This document shows, in pieces, positions 45,252 through 56,190 of a stretch of 64,000 bases of DNA (positions are counted from its first letter, which is position 1; every line of letters starts with the position of its first letter). The notes under the pieces are model-generated. The model had not been told where the DNA came from, made no database searches, and worked only from the letters and a program-made list of their open reading frames with translations. Source of the stretch: Lojkania enalia (lineage: Eukaryota; Ascomycota; Dothideomycetes; Pleosporales); assembly GCA_010094045.1 (NCBI GenBank), contig ML986618.1, positions 1-64,000 on the forward strand. Reading direction: 5' to 3'. The translations under genes were made by a program, and so were the position numbers.

Positions 45252-47140
45252 ATGGATGAATCGACTTCGACCTTGTCATCTCTGAAAGGGAAGAGTAATT
45301 CGGCTAGCTTGAGGACTGCCGCTAGCTCCCAAGTTGCTTTGCCATTAACAGATTTTGACCTAGAGGATCTCCAGGAAAAGCAGGGAGACGATTGGAAGCC
45401 CCAAAAGAATGAGCTTATTATCATGATTAGTCTAGCAACAATCTCACTCATGGTCTCCCTCGATGCCACCATCCTGGTTACCGTCCTGCCTGTAGGTCTA
45501 GCTCGACTCCCTAATAGTACATAGCTAAATTGGAAAATAGGATATTGCGAGAGTACTGAATGGCACCTCAGTCGACGCATTCTGGGCCGGTACATCCTAC
45601 CTGTTGACGAGTGCCATCTTCCAACCTGTCATCGCTTCCATTTCAGAAGTCTTTGGGCGCCAACAACTTCTGCTTTTCTCCATTACTTTCTTCACAATCG
45701 GTAGTATCTTGTGCGCAGTGGCGAATGACTTCCAAGTTTTGCTTGCCGGACGAAGCATTCAGGGTATTGGCGGTGGAGGCATCATCACCCTTAGTCAGGT
45801 CATTTACTGCGACTTCGTGCCTCTCCGTCAACGGCCGAAGTACTTCGCTATGGTGCTTGGCGCCTGGTCCATTGGTGCGTGTCATGCTCGGCCTGCCTTG
45901 CAAGAGTATATCGATGACTAACACCGAAGTAGGAACCATCATTGGTCCTGTGATCGGTGGCACACTTGTTGAAAAGGCTAATTGGCGTTGGGTCTTCTAT
46001 ATCAACTTTCCTTTCTGCTTCCTAGGTTTCATCCTAGCCTTAATATTCATCAAGTTGAATGCTGTCTCCCATCTCACCTTTTCAGAAATGCTTCAGCGCA
46101 CAGACTGGGTCGGTGCAATTCTTTTTATAAGCGGGATGACCAGCTTTCTGATCGGTCTGTCATGGGGCGGTGTCCAATATGCATGGGATTCAGCACAAAC
46201 TCTAGTTCCAATTATCGTCGGCCTTGGAGGTGTCGCCGTATTTGCACTATGGCAATGGTACAAGCCGTCAAACACTCTCTTACCGAAGTCACTGTTCTAC
46301 TGCTCCTCGGCAGTTGCTGCCTTCAGTTGTGCTTTCGCGAATGGCTTGGTTGTGAGTTCATTTCACCTCCTTTAATCTCTATAAAAGTAAAAACTGACAC
46401 GCTCTCAAGCTCCTAGCTGCATTATACTACGTTCCCTTCTTCGCCATGGCTGTGCGCGGCAGCTCCTCGGTCAAAGCTGGCATTGATGTATTTCCTGCGC
46501 TATTTCTGTTGATTCCTGGGTCCATCCTTGTATCCATTCTCAGTACGCGTCTGGGCCGATTCCGTTGGGCGATCTGGGGTGGATGGGCTATCACCATCCT
46601 TGGGACAGGCCTCATGATCATGTTCAATGAGGATACGAAGACACCTGTATGGTCAACTGTCCTCGCCGTATTAGGTATCGGATGCGGTATGATACTTACT
46701 AGCGTCAACGTTGGTATTCAGGCCATCTCCAAAATTGAAGACTGTGCTATGGCGGCGAGCATGTATGGCTTCATGCGTAGCGTTGGTATGCCCATTGGTG
46801 TTTCTGTAAGCTCAATTACGCTCTGAAATATTTCTTTCTAGATGCTAACTTCGTATAGCTTTCTGGCGCCATTTTCCAGAACGCAATGTCTTCGAAGCTC
46901 ACAGCTCTCGGGCTACCATCCTCCATCGCGCATGACTCTGAGCGATACGTTTTCGTGCTCCGCAAGATGGCTCCTACTAATCCTACACGCATAGCTGCTC
47001 TCCAAGCATACGTATATGGCTTCCGCGGGGTGTGGATATTAATGACTGCGGTTTCGGGAAGTGCTTTTATGATCAGCCTACTGATCAAGAAGTTCGACAT
47101 GGATAAGATCTTGTTAAGCAAATTCTCCGCTCGCCAATGA
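45252..47140 (+). CDS. MFS drug:H+ antiporter, DHA2 (14-TM) family
   Basis: Plasma-membrane exporter of toxic compounds or metabolites. Five exons: 45252-45491, 45541-45874, 45933-46351, 46410-46805 and 46859-47140; introns 49-58 bp; 556 residues. An N-terminal cytosolic tail of about 60 residues is followed by TM1 with the DATILVTVLPDIA motif typical of DHA transporters, the AFWAGTSYLLTSAIFQP segment of TM2, the loop AGRSIQGIGGGGI, and motif C-like SIGTIIGPVIGGTLVEKANW. Six further hydrophobic segments and a C-terminal VWILMTAVSGSAFMISLLIK complete 14 TMs. The overlapping frame 45611-46375 joins the exon 2 region to exon 3 across the second intron and is not the real product. Its substrate is unknown. 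The PaxU-like gene is its divergent neighbour. Confidence 0.93.
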
Positions 47141-47507
47141 AAGCCAGTATGGGTGTACTGTGCGAGAGCTCCCATTGGTCAGATTTATAAATATCTTCTC
47201 TCTTATACCAAATATGGTTATAGCATACATAGATACCCTTCATCGGAAATTTCCTATCTATTCCCTAACACGGTACCAGACCCGTGAAAGTCTTCCATTG
47301 CTGTGGAGGGTATTAGATATCTGTGGATATCTAAAAAATGACAACAGACATTCAGTCAACTGGGCCTATATTTCTATATCATCTGTTTCGGCGGGTAGGG
47401 TCGTTTAAGTGTCACTTTTCGCTCGAACTCAGCCCAGGAGCCCGAAATACAAGTCTTCCACGCTCCAACATAGATAATGTATGCCCTCAGCTCACTCAAC
47501 GAGAGAC

Positions 47508-47623
47508 TGTCACGATGCCAGAGGGGAGAAGTGGCAGCCAAAAGTGGTGTGAATTGAGGGGTATCGAGGGTCTATATATAGGCAGGATGCAGCTGACGTA
47601 ATGGCCGAATATCTAACGTGACA
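47508..47623 (+). mobile_element. short solo LTR / TRIM, TGTCACG family (116 bp), copy 3
   Basis: Ends TGTCACGATG and AACGTGACA. A perfect 5-bp target duplication GAGAC is at 47503-47507 and 47624-47628, which fixes both ends. It differs from the 36340 copy at few positions. No internal coding. Confidence 0.88.
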
Positions 47624-47791
47624 GAGACCCCAAATATATAGGAATATTTTTAATCGAGGAACGTACGTTCAATCTAAAATATGATGTATTCTATGCATTC
47701 ATAAGTCTGCTGAGATACCTGAGTCTGGACAGCAAATTCTCTCCATATCTCTTCCTAGTGAAACCCTCTCAAATCCTAAACAATCACACTT

Positions 47792-48480
47792 CTACCAGTT
47801 AGAATAAGACTCATAGAAAATCTTTAACAAATTTAAGTCCCACCTGTTGTTATATATTACTGGTTCATAGAAGGGACAATGACAACTTTCGTAGTATTCT
47901 GAATCTCCCGTGCGACAAGTTTGTAGCTGGGCCGAGTTTTGGCAAAGATGTACCACAGCGCCACTTGGTTTCACAGCCTTAATTTTAATGAGGGATAGTC
48001 CTCGGCAGACGGTGATGTGTGTTGACATACTGATATCGCATTTGCTGGATAAGTAGTGTGCTGCATGAGTGATGGGTTGGGCACGATTGCCTAGATATTC
48101 TTAGTTGTAGGGCTTTTCAGGATGGAAGATGACCATACCCCGTGCTGTCTGCTACCACGCCGGTCTTCGAATCTTCTTCAAGAGACAAGAGAGGAAATGT
48201 GAGACGCTGCGGAATTTGAAAGATCCTATTTTCTAGAAATGATCGAATTCGAAAAATGAGCTTGATGTTAAGGTTTGCGGGCACAGTGCTGAGGTTGAAA
48301 TTGCGTGATACGCGGTTGGAGAGGTTAATTGAGGTTGGTCTGGGGTATTTTCCACTCTATTAGTTATGTAAAGGGAGCCTTTTTCGGCGCCTTTGAGGGA
48401 AGGAAAGGCGTAGAAAGATATTATTGAGAGCGCAAGTGGTAGATATCTGCTATATTTCGAATGATCGATAGCTAGTGCGT
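47792..48480 (-). pseudogene. possible cysteine-rich secreted protein gene, model incomplete
   Basis: The 3' part (down to the stop at 47792) reads SSKCDISMSTHITVCRGLSL, then VVHLCQNSAQLQTCRTGD and ESCHCPFYEP: six cysteines in about 75 residues, as in small secreted fungal proteins. Upstream on the same strand, coding-like text continues (RSFLENRIFQIPQRLTFPLL; SIISFYAFPSLKGAEKG) in other frames with plausible GT-AG pairs, but I could not find an ATG with a signal peptide. Either a broken gene or one whose first exon I missed. Confidence 0.3.
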
Positions 48481-48907
48481 AAAGATATCAGGGACAAAAA
48501 AACCAATTAGCTTCTAATGCGGACATTCTATTTGCGTGAGACTACCTGCCTGGCTATTTCCCTAGATAGTCCTCTATTTATCCACTAAGTATGGCTAGAT
48601 TCCTTAGGGAGCGGTGAGATTGCTACGCTAATTAGAAATTTATCGGATGGTTCCATTGATAAGTTTTAATGATAGTGGATTCATTGATGCCTACGTACTG
48701 TTGATTTCTTAAACACCCCACATCCATCACGCGCTCCTTCTTACTCTTTACTTGTGTATAATAGCATCTATCATTGTGAAGGGAAGCCGCAAAGCTGATG
48801 AGAAAATCGAAATCCAGATCCTAAGCTAAAACCAAGCACCTATCGATGCTCACTAGAGTCGCACATTATAACGAATCCAATATCAGACAAGACAGCGGCT
48901 TCACAGC

Positions 48908-49931
48908 ATGGCTTCAAATTCTCGAGCGTTGGCTCCTTTTCAGGAACACATGGTAGGTACGTTTCTTGCACCCCAAAATATAACAGCTAAGGCCTTGAAG
49001 AAGTCTAGCAAATCCCTTCGGCGATTTCAATGCCTATATTGATAAGAAGCTCCCAAACACCAACCACTTAACAATATCGCGGATCAGTTTATTGCGGCGC
49101 CTTCTCGCCCTATTCTTCGGCATGTTTATAGGGGGTTTTTTTCCGACGCTAGATAGCCTCGACGTACTCGGCATGCTTGCAATTAATTTCCGCACACAAT
49201 ATTGATACCTTTTGCTAACGTAAGGTTTACGTGTTGGGATTGAAGTGGGACTCTAACGTTTATGGTAGCTACCTTAATTCCCTTTTAGCTTTCTAAGAGG
49301 GGAACGGTGGCCGCTAGAGTTGTGAGCATTAGAAGTAGTATCGGTAAGTTTGAGTCCCCTTTCTAGAGCTGTACTACCTTTCCTTAGCTGAAGTAGCCCA
49401 TCCAATAATGACGTGCGATCTATTTTACAAAGTTGGGTTCGGCTGGGGTGTCCGAATTCCGTCTTTCGTCATACTAGTCGCTTTATTAACAAGTCTCGTC
49501 ATCTTGATGCGGCAAACAACGACCAAGAAATTCCGAAACGCACCTTACAGCTTTTAGTTGACGAGGAAATGGCGTTCAATATCATTAGCGTCACGAAGGC
49601 AGCGAGGATTTTTGGAAGATCCCCTTATAATTATGTTGCGGACTTGTATAGCAATATTTCGGCTCAAGTACCGTGCTGCTTTGTTGAATTGATCATTTTA
49701 TGCCTTTCGTGGTTTTTCTATCACATTTTAAGACCCTATTATCATCAATGTAATATACTGCCTTGTGATAAGTGGCCTAGTTTCCCTTTCCGGTGCCACT
49801 ATTGCAAATATGACGGCGGATCAAAGGGAGTATGGGACTGGGATGGGATTGGAGTACACTATTGTTGCTATTGCAGCGCTTCTTGTTAATCCAATCGCTG
49901 GAGCAGCTAAGAAGGATGGAATGGAATGAGG
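48908..49931 (+). pseudogene. decayed monocarboxylate-transporter-like MFS gene
   Basis: Several plus-strand frames together spell parts of a fungal MCT-type transporter: SKRGTVAARVVSIRSSIGK (about 49290-49350), GFGWGVRIPSFVILVALL then a TM-like VILMRQ (about 49437-49510), and the C-terminal LVSLSGATIANMTADQREYG followed by TIVAIAALLVNPIAGAAKK (about 49755-49920). Frame changes and stops separate them. The 158-codon open frame at 49413-49889 is mainly in a wrong frame. The start is approximate (an ATG at 48908). Confidence 0.55.
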
Positions 49932-51158
49932 GAGAGTGTTTAATAGAGTGATGACAAACTACCTAGTTTGTTGCTAGAGCGGGTACGGTAATAGCGACTC
50001 TGTTGGTAGTCTTAACCGGGGGGGGGGTTTGAGGGATGGCTTGGATGTCAAATAGAAGCTCTGATAAGCATTAATTTTGTTAGAATGGTAGAGGCGATTA
50101 CTGTAGGACAGGCACCTGATATTCGGTACACTCCCAATTAATCTTGCAGAAAAATTTGCCACTCAGAAGCGTATGTATGTGCTGAAATATTCGCCATGGC
50201 TAATATTGAGCGCCTAGTATAATGATTATTATTATCTTCTCTTTTGCAGTATATAGATACCACAAAGCGGGCAGCTAGTTTCATAATAATTCGGAGCTTT
50301 GATATGGAGTACTATTCCTGGCGTCCTGAAATTTGTTAGTCCTAATTAATTGACTGGAAATGTAGCATTTTCCCCCCTTTCGCTAATGGGAGCTTTAGCA
50401 ATTAGGCGAAATTCAGTGAAACTGACATCAAAAATGCTTTCGTATCGTGATCAGGATAACTTTAAATTTCCGGACAGACGGTTTTAGATGGACTTCCATT
50501 TGATGATTACGCTTACCCCCGGCCCTTCATTCAATGACGAGCTAACACGTGGTTTCAATAGCCAATTGACCAGTCAACTGGCTATTTAATGTGTTATTTC
50601 TGACTATTTTGGGCTAGCAAAGTAGGTCTATTTTTCGAGTGCAAATTAGCTCGTTGATAGAGACATAGTGCAGTATATGATTCATTAATTATTTTATGAA
50701 TAGATCCGATAGTACTATCTGAGGAAATTTGCCACATCTTTCATTCCAATAATTGAGTCGGAAATAGAATGGTCTATTTTGACAAGGATCACGAGCATTC
50801 CTTAGACTGGCATTCCGTCAGCAAATACACCATAGAAATGATATATAAACACAGACTTATAAATGGGGTTCTCGCTCTATCTTCGAATCTACAACCTAGA
50901 TGTTCTATATTCTGAGATAGTCTATAGCGTTCAGACCTGGCGGAACCCATATGCATCCAAGAGTTGTGAAGAACTGAATTGGTAGTTGTAAGACGACTAT
51001 CTAATGCCCCATATATTGAATTTTTTCTTAATGGAGCTTTACCATGCTTGGAGGGCACCTGAAATATCAATTTTCACTCCTGTAAGTTATACTCAAAAAT
51101 ATTTTATTGAAAGATAGAAAAATCTAATCCTATATCTTGGATAACGCTTCTTATGCGA
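49932..51158. other. gene-free AT-rich region
   Basis: No domain in any frame. A G-tract lies at 50019-50028. Confidence 0.5.
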
Positions 51159-51318
51159 TGTAAGCAGAAGGGGGTGGAGACTGTATAGGGTGGTATAGAT
51201 AGATGTATTGATGAGGTCCCTTGACCGAGAGGTCAAGGTACGGCGGGGGAATATACAGTACATGAGACTGCTCAGTCAAGGGCTGCACAGCTGACCAGGC
51301 ACGTGACCTGAGCTTACA
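51159..51318 (-). mobile_element. solo LTR, TGTAAGC family, copy B (160 bp)
   Basis: Inverted relative to copy A at 23153. Ends TGTAAGCAG and GAGCTTACA. A perfect 5-bp target duplication TGCGA is at 51154-51158 and 51319-51323. Slightly shorter than copy A (a deletion near the CCTTGACCGAGAGG region). Confidence 0.88.
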
Positions 51319-52153
51319 TGCGAGCTTTTCACAAATGTAGTAGAGTACTATATGAAGAAGTGCCGAGGATGTTTAATAGCACAATAGAATCATGTGCGTA
51401 CAACTGAGCATTGGGTATGGAAAGAAGCGGAAGATGGAGATACTGCTTGTGTGTGAATATTCCGTGAAAATGGGGCACCTGCAGTCGCATAAATTTAAAA
51501 GTCTTTTGTTGATGGAGTTCAAGGGTACATCGGCTTTGAGTATCACAATGTGAAACTGCGTTAAGACGTGGCAAGGTAGGGCTGCGACTTCTCGTGTCGG
51601 TGAATCCGTAAGGTCGTGTTCGATGTAAGATGGGCTAAGAATAAGCGACTAGCAACCAGGTTGGCAGGTTCAGCATCCCACGTGACATGAATCGCATTAT
51701 AGGAGAGGAGAGTTGAGTTCACGACTTTCATTGAGGTCTTCCCTTTCCCACTGCATAATATATAGTTAGAAATGGCTAGGGAGTATTATCATTCCCCCTG
51801 CCATGATGGGATATGACACATTTCAATGAAGATGCGCATGCATCGTGTTTAAGTTATGACGCTATTTTTGAATTCAGGGAAGCGCAAGGCTGAAACCGCA
51901 GCAAAGCTTCCTCAATCGGAAAGATTTGTGCAAATGGGACCTGTATGGCGGGTAGAGCTTAGGTTGAGGCTTAGACGGATAATCAGTCGTGTATCTTGGC
52001 CATATTAATGTCCCGGATAGGTTTAGCGTCAATGGAATGCTCTTCCAGATGTGCTTATTTATATGAAGAGCAAGAGAGAGTGAGATGCGGAATTCTGACG
52101 TCTAAGAGAACCTGTTATTGCCATAGCGTAAACTGACCGTGAAAATCTTCGTC
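51319..52153. other. intergenic upstream of the RTA1-like gene
   Basis: No coding frame of note. It must include the promoter of the RTA1-like gene. Confidence 0.4.
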
Positions 52154-53358
52154 ATGCCGAATGGAAGACCAGGTACGAATACGAACAAGAGGCGCAAAAG
52201 AATTAGTTACTCATAGTGAACAGTCGAGGGGAGCTACTACTTCTACGCTCCCAGTAAGATTTCGCCTCCTTTCTTCATTTTCGCATTCTTTATTTCAACG
52301 CTTACACACTTATGGCAATGCTAGTAAGACCTCTCCCTGAACGAAGGCGGTAAAACTAATGCTAATCGCTTGCTATTAGCCAGTATAAATGTTTCAAGAT
52401 AACGGGCTACCATATCTTCTGTGGCTTGTTATTCACGACTGGTTTTGCCTTGAGGGAATATGGCGCGTTCAACTACGACAATCTTAATATCTACATTGCA
52501 AGCACGTTGCTTATCTACATGTCTCCGTAAGTCTCTACTAGTGCATAGGTCTACTAACGCCATCTGACGAAAGAATAATGCAGACCTATCCTCGAACTTG
52601 CAAACTACCACGTGTTAGGCCGTGTCATGTACTATATCCCCTACTTCGCTCCGCTCCATCCCGGTCGAGTTATCACAACGTTCGGTTTTCTATCCTCCGT
52701 CGTCGAGGCTTTGAACGCAATCGGCATATCGTACCTTGCAAACAGATCACTACCTGAGAAATACGGAAAGCTAGGGGACGGAATAATGAAGGCTTCACTG
52801 ATACTACAAGTTGTCGTTATCGCTCTATTCTGCTTGCTAGCTGGTATCTTTCACTACCGATGCGTCAAGTCTAATATCAAAAAGAAGAGCGTATGGGACC
52901 CACTTATCACGCTCTACATAAGCATGTCCCTCATCCTTATTCGAACTATCTACCGCATGATCGAGCACTTTGGCGTCACGTACGTTAATTCGGGTGTAGA
53001 CTTTGATCCAATGAGTCTTACCCCGCTCATTCGATACGAATGGTTCTTCTACATTTTTGAAGCAACCCTTATGCTCTGGAATACCTGTCTGTGGAATGTC
53101 CGACATCCACGCCGACCCGGATGTCCTCCGGAGGATTATCGTGTCTATCTTGCTCAGGACGGAGTTACGGAGATTAAGGGACCGGGATGGAATGAAAGGA
53201 AGGGTGTGCAGGGTTTTGTGCTGAGTTTAGTTGATCCGTTTGGGTTAATTAATATTGGGAAGAGTAAGGAGAAGCCGTTCTGGGAGGCAGATGGAGTTGG
53301 GGGCCCGGATGCGATGCAAGAGATGCAAAGGCTTCGATATAGCCACGAGTCTGTTTAA
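52154..53358 (+). CDS. RTA1-like seven-TM membrane protein
   Basis: RTA1/RTM1 family proteins confer resistance to lipid-like or other toxic compounds in yeasts; the family includes the putative sphingoid-base translocator Rsb1. Four exons: 52154-52172 (only 19 nt), 52224-52323, 52380-52526 and 52584-53358; 346 residues. The tiny first exon codes MPNGRP and joins in frame to VEGSYYFYAPSKISPPFF; without it the second exon has no ATG. The core family blocks are GYHIFCGLLFTTGFALREYG, ILELANYHVLGRVMYYIPYF, APLHPGRVITTFGFLSSVVE and RTIYRMIEHFGV followed by EWFFYIFEATLML, giving seven hydrophobic segments. The hydrophilic tail (about 260-346) is cytosolic in relatives. A Zn2Cys6 regulator gene follows 0.65 kb downstream on the same strand; a regulatory link is possible but unproven. 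Confidence 0.9.
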
Positions 53359-54015
53359 TATTAAGTTGTACTCCAAGGAGAATCGGCGTTCCCGAGAAAT
53401 TGAACCCTGGGTTGGAACTAGCATAGAACTTCTTGGCTTAGCTACACGGCTCTCAGGATGGGGAAATCGGATTGTATCGCATTCTTTTGGTTTTTAATAT
53501 ATAAAAACTTCCTGCAGATTAGCTGTCTATCATTCCGCTCCCTTGCAAGATTTCGGGCATGGAGCATACTCCTGAAATCTTTGCTTCTTATTCTAGCAAA
53601 TGCTTGAGTTTGGAGAGCCCATGGACACGAGAACTTTGGCGCTGTCGGAGACCTAGTCATCCTTGGGTTGTGCGAATCGCGCCAATGACGTCGCAATACT
53701 CGGTTAGTTATAGAGTAGATGTGGCGATATACAAGGATTTTCTGACCAATAGTAAGCGTCTGCACTAATCCTGAACAGGAAATTTCAATGGCCAAGATTG
53801 AGGCGTCCCGCCCCATGGTGCTAAGCCCTGTGCGGGTGGATCCTCAGCTGTGAATTCAATCGTTTCCAATCGTTGATTTCAAACGGTTGCACCGCCCCCG
53901 GCTTTCAGAGATATATCTCCAAACGACTATCCATGGAACAGACGGCATGTAAAGATATTTCCTGTTCCATCTCCCATTAATTAGAGGGTAGCAGAAATTC
54001 CCTTCACACCCAATA
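53359..54015. other. intergenic, 3' flank of RTA1-like gene and promoter of the Zn2Cys6 gene
   Basis: No domain in any frame. Confidence 0.5.
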
Positions 54016-55695
54016 ATGGTTATGCAAGCAGTCCAAAAGCGACAATGTTGGGAATGCCTGCGACGCCGGTTAGTATGCGACTTCGGTCAGCCAGCCTGCA
54101 AGAAATGCACGTCATCAGGCAAAGAGTGTCCAGGCTATGACGAGAAGAAACCATTGAAGTGGCTTGATCCGGGAAAAGTCACGTCCAAGTCCCGCAAACG
54201 AACCACTACCCGTGCTTTTGGGACTAGCCGTGCAGTTGTTACCACTAGTCACAAGAATTATTCCTTGCCAAAGGGGGACAAATCTACGCCGCCAGAGACC
54301 GAGACCGGTGAAACCGGGCGCACCCAAAACCAGCCAATCCTGGACTTTCTACTAGACTGGAGAGACGATACTTCGGATATCGTGCAGGCGGTTTACTATT
54401 GTGAGCACTCCCACTACGCCCCATGAAATACTTCAGAGTTAATTGAACGTTCTAGACAACTCTCATTTGTACCCCGAATTACTTGTCCTAAATGAAATGG
54501 CACCAAACCCTTATATCATATTCTTTCCTCTCTCTATTATACCACTTCTTCCGCCATCCATACGCCATATTATAGTATGCTATTCTCTCACTTACCGCAT
54601 CACAACCCTACCTTATGGGTCAAAGCCGCTATCACACCAAAGCGTCTCATGGTCACGCGTTTACCATCATCGCGGATCGGCGATCCAAGCTATACGTGAG
54701 GAGATTGGGGGAGAAGGCACAAGATCTTCTGATAAGACGATCGCTGCCGTCTTGATGCTCTTGTGCTATGAGGTACAACTCCATTCCTGTATCTATGACT
54801 AACATTGTCTGATCCTCCTACAGCTGCAGTATTCGGCAGTCTGGCGCCACCACGTCGACGGCCTAGCAAAGCTTATCAACCTCCGAGGCGGCATAGAAAC
54901 TCTATTCGAATCCGCCAAGTACCTTCGCCCCTCAATTGTCCTTTTTGTTGTGTGAGTCCATTCCCATCCGGGCCATTCTCCCACCAGCAGCTCTTAACAA
55001 CTAGTAGCATCGGCATATTTGCCAACACGACCAGTCCGCCTTCCGAACAAATCACAGTGACTGATCCCTCTCGCTTAACGATCATAGTGATGGACTGGTA
55101 CGATACTATATTTCCGCATACCATGGTCCCACAAGCACTCTTCCTCGACATCATAAATATTAACCTGCTCCGCTTCCGTTACTCGCAAACCCGGAGCACC
55201 GCCGACTGCACAGAACTACAGATAGAAGCCGAGGATATACTAATGCACATTGGATCATTCTCACCAGAAGCTTGGGTCGATAGCATGGGGGGCTCGTTCA
55301 GAGAAGAATGGCTTCAATTGAGTTCACTGTTTCAATCTGCCACCACGTTATATTGCATTCTATCCTTGCAATCGCTTTCCATCTTGCCCGATACTCCGCA
55401 TCTTAGAGCCATCAGGAACGCACACGGTGACTTGTTAGGCCTCCTCATCGAGAAATGTTTGAAGGATTGGCGGACCAGGAAATATTTGATGTGGCCGATG
55501 GTTGTGTTCGGCGTGGAAGCCGTGGCCCGTAGTTCAGTGGTACAGAATCGACTAGATGAGCAGTTGATGCAGGTGAAACTAGATATGGGGACGTTATCGC
55601 CGATGAGGGCGAGCGATTTGTTGAAGAGATTTTGGGCGAGTGGTAAGACGGGATGGGATGATTGTTTTGATGATGCATATGCGTTTATTTTCTGA
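54016..55695 (+). CDS. Zn(II)2Cys6 binuclear-cluster transcription factor
   Basis: Nuclear DNA-binding regulator. Four exons: 54016-54400, 54456-54772, 54824-54951 and 55008-55695 (introns 55, 51 and 56 bp), 505 residues. The zinc cluster is at the N-terminus: Cys11, 14, 21, 28, 31 and 38, spaced C-x2-C-x6-C-x6-C-x2-C-x6-C, beginning CWECLRRRLVCDFG and ending KECPGY. A basic Ser/Thr-rich linker follows (KSRKRTTTRA). The rest resembles the fungal-specific regulatory domain of the 'Fungal_trans_2' type: DNSHLYPELL-like start (here YYNSHLYPELLVLNEMAPN), VLMLLCYELQYS, WRHHVDGLAKLINLRGG and the C-terminal LKRFWASGKTGWDDCF. Targets are unknown; the nearest genes are the RTA1-like gene and a secreted protein. 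Confidence 0.9.
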
Positions 55696-55875
55696 TTGAC
55701 ACGGTTATCAAGCCGCTTAGCGTTGGCTGGGCGGATATATTATTGTATGATGTATGTGATAGGCGGTGGGGCAGAGCACGGGTCGCATGGTTATAGATAT
55801 GAACAGCGCTACTCAATATTAGTTTAGACCATCCTCCTATGCTTCAACTGTTCCCCCGGAAGGTCTCTATACTCC

Positions 55876-56190
55876 TTAGTGGTATAGACGCCAAACCACT
55901 CTCAACCCGCCCTTCCTACGCACCTCACAACCCAAGTCCCTAACGAGTGCGTCGAAGAACGTCCGAATATTGATTAGGACCTGCGGCGTGGTGTCCCTTT
56001 TTATCACGTCTTCGTGCCATCCACGCGCGTGTCATCGCAACTTCCCTTTCCAGATGCCCGTAAGTTCGGAGGCGAACGCGGTTTGAGTATTTGATGCGAG
56101 GCCAACGAAGGAGATATCACGGCTTCCTGCTGCGAGCAGCTTGGGCGATATAATTGTGCGATATAATTTGGTGATAAATGCGATAGTTCA
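55876..56190 (-). pseudogene. gene remnant, unknown family
   Basis: The minus strand reads YRTIISPKLLAAGSRDISFV, then TAFASELTGIWKGKL, an in-frame TGA, then WHEDVIK, TPQVLINIRTFFDALVRDLG and GLRVVWRLYH with a stop at 55876. The phrasing is clearly protein-like, but the family is not recognised. It could also be the 3' exon(s) of a gene lost upstream. Confidence 0.4.

Noticed and set aside
45611..46375. A 254-codon frame inside the MFS gene.
   Set aside because: It reads exon 2 in a wrong frame, runs through the intron at 45875-45932 and joins exon 3 by chance. The spliced five-exon model restores all transporter motifs.
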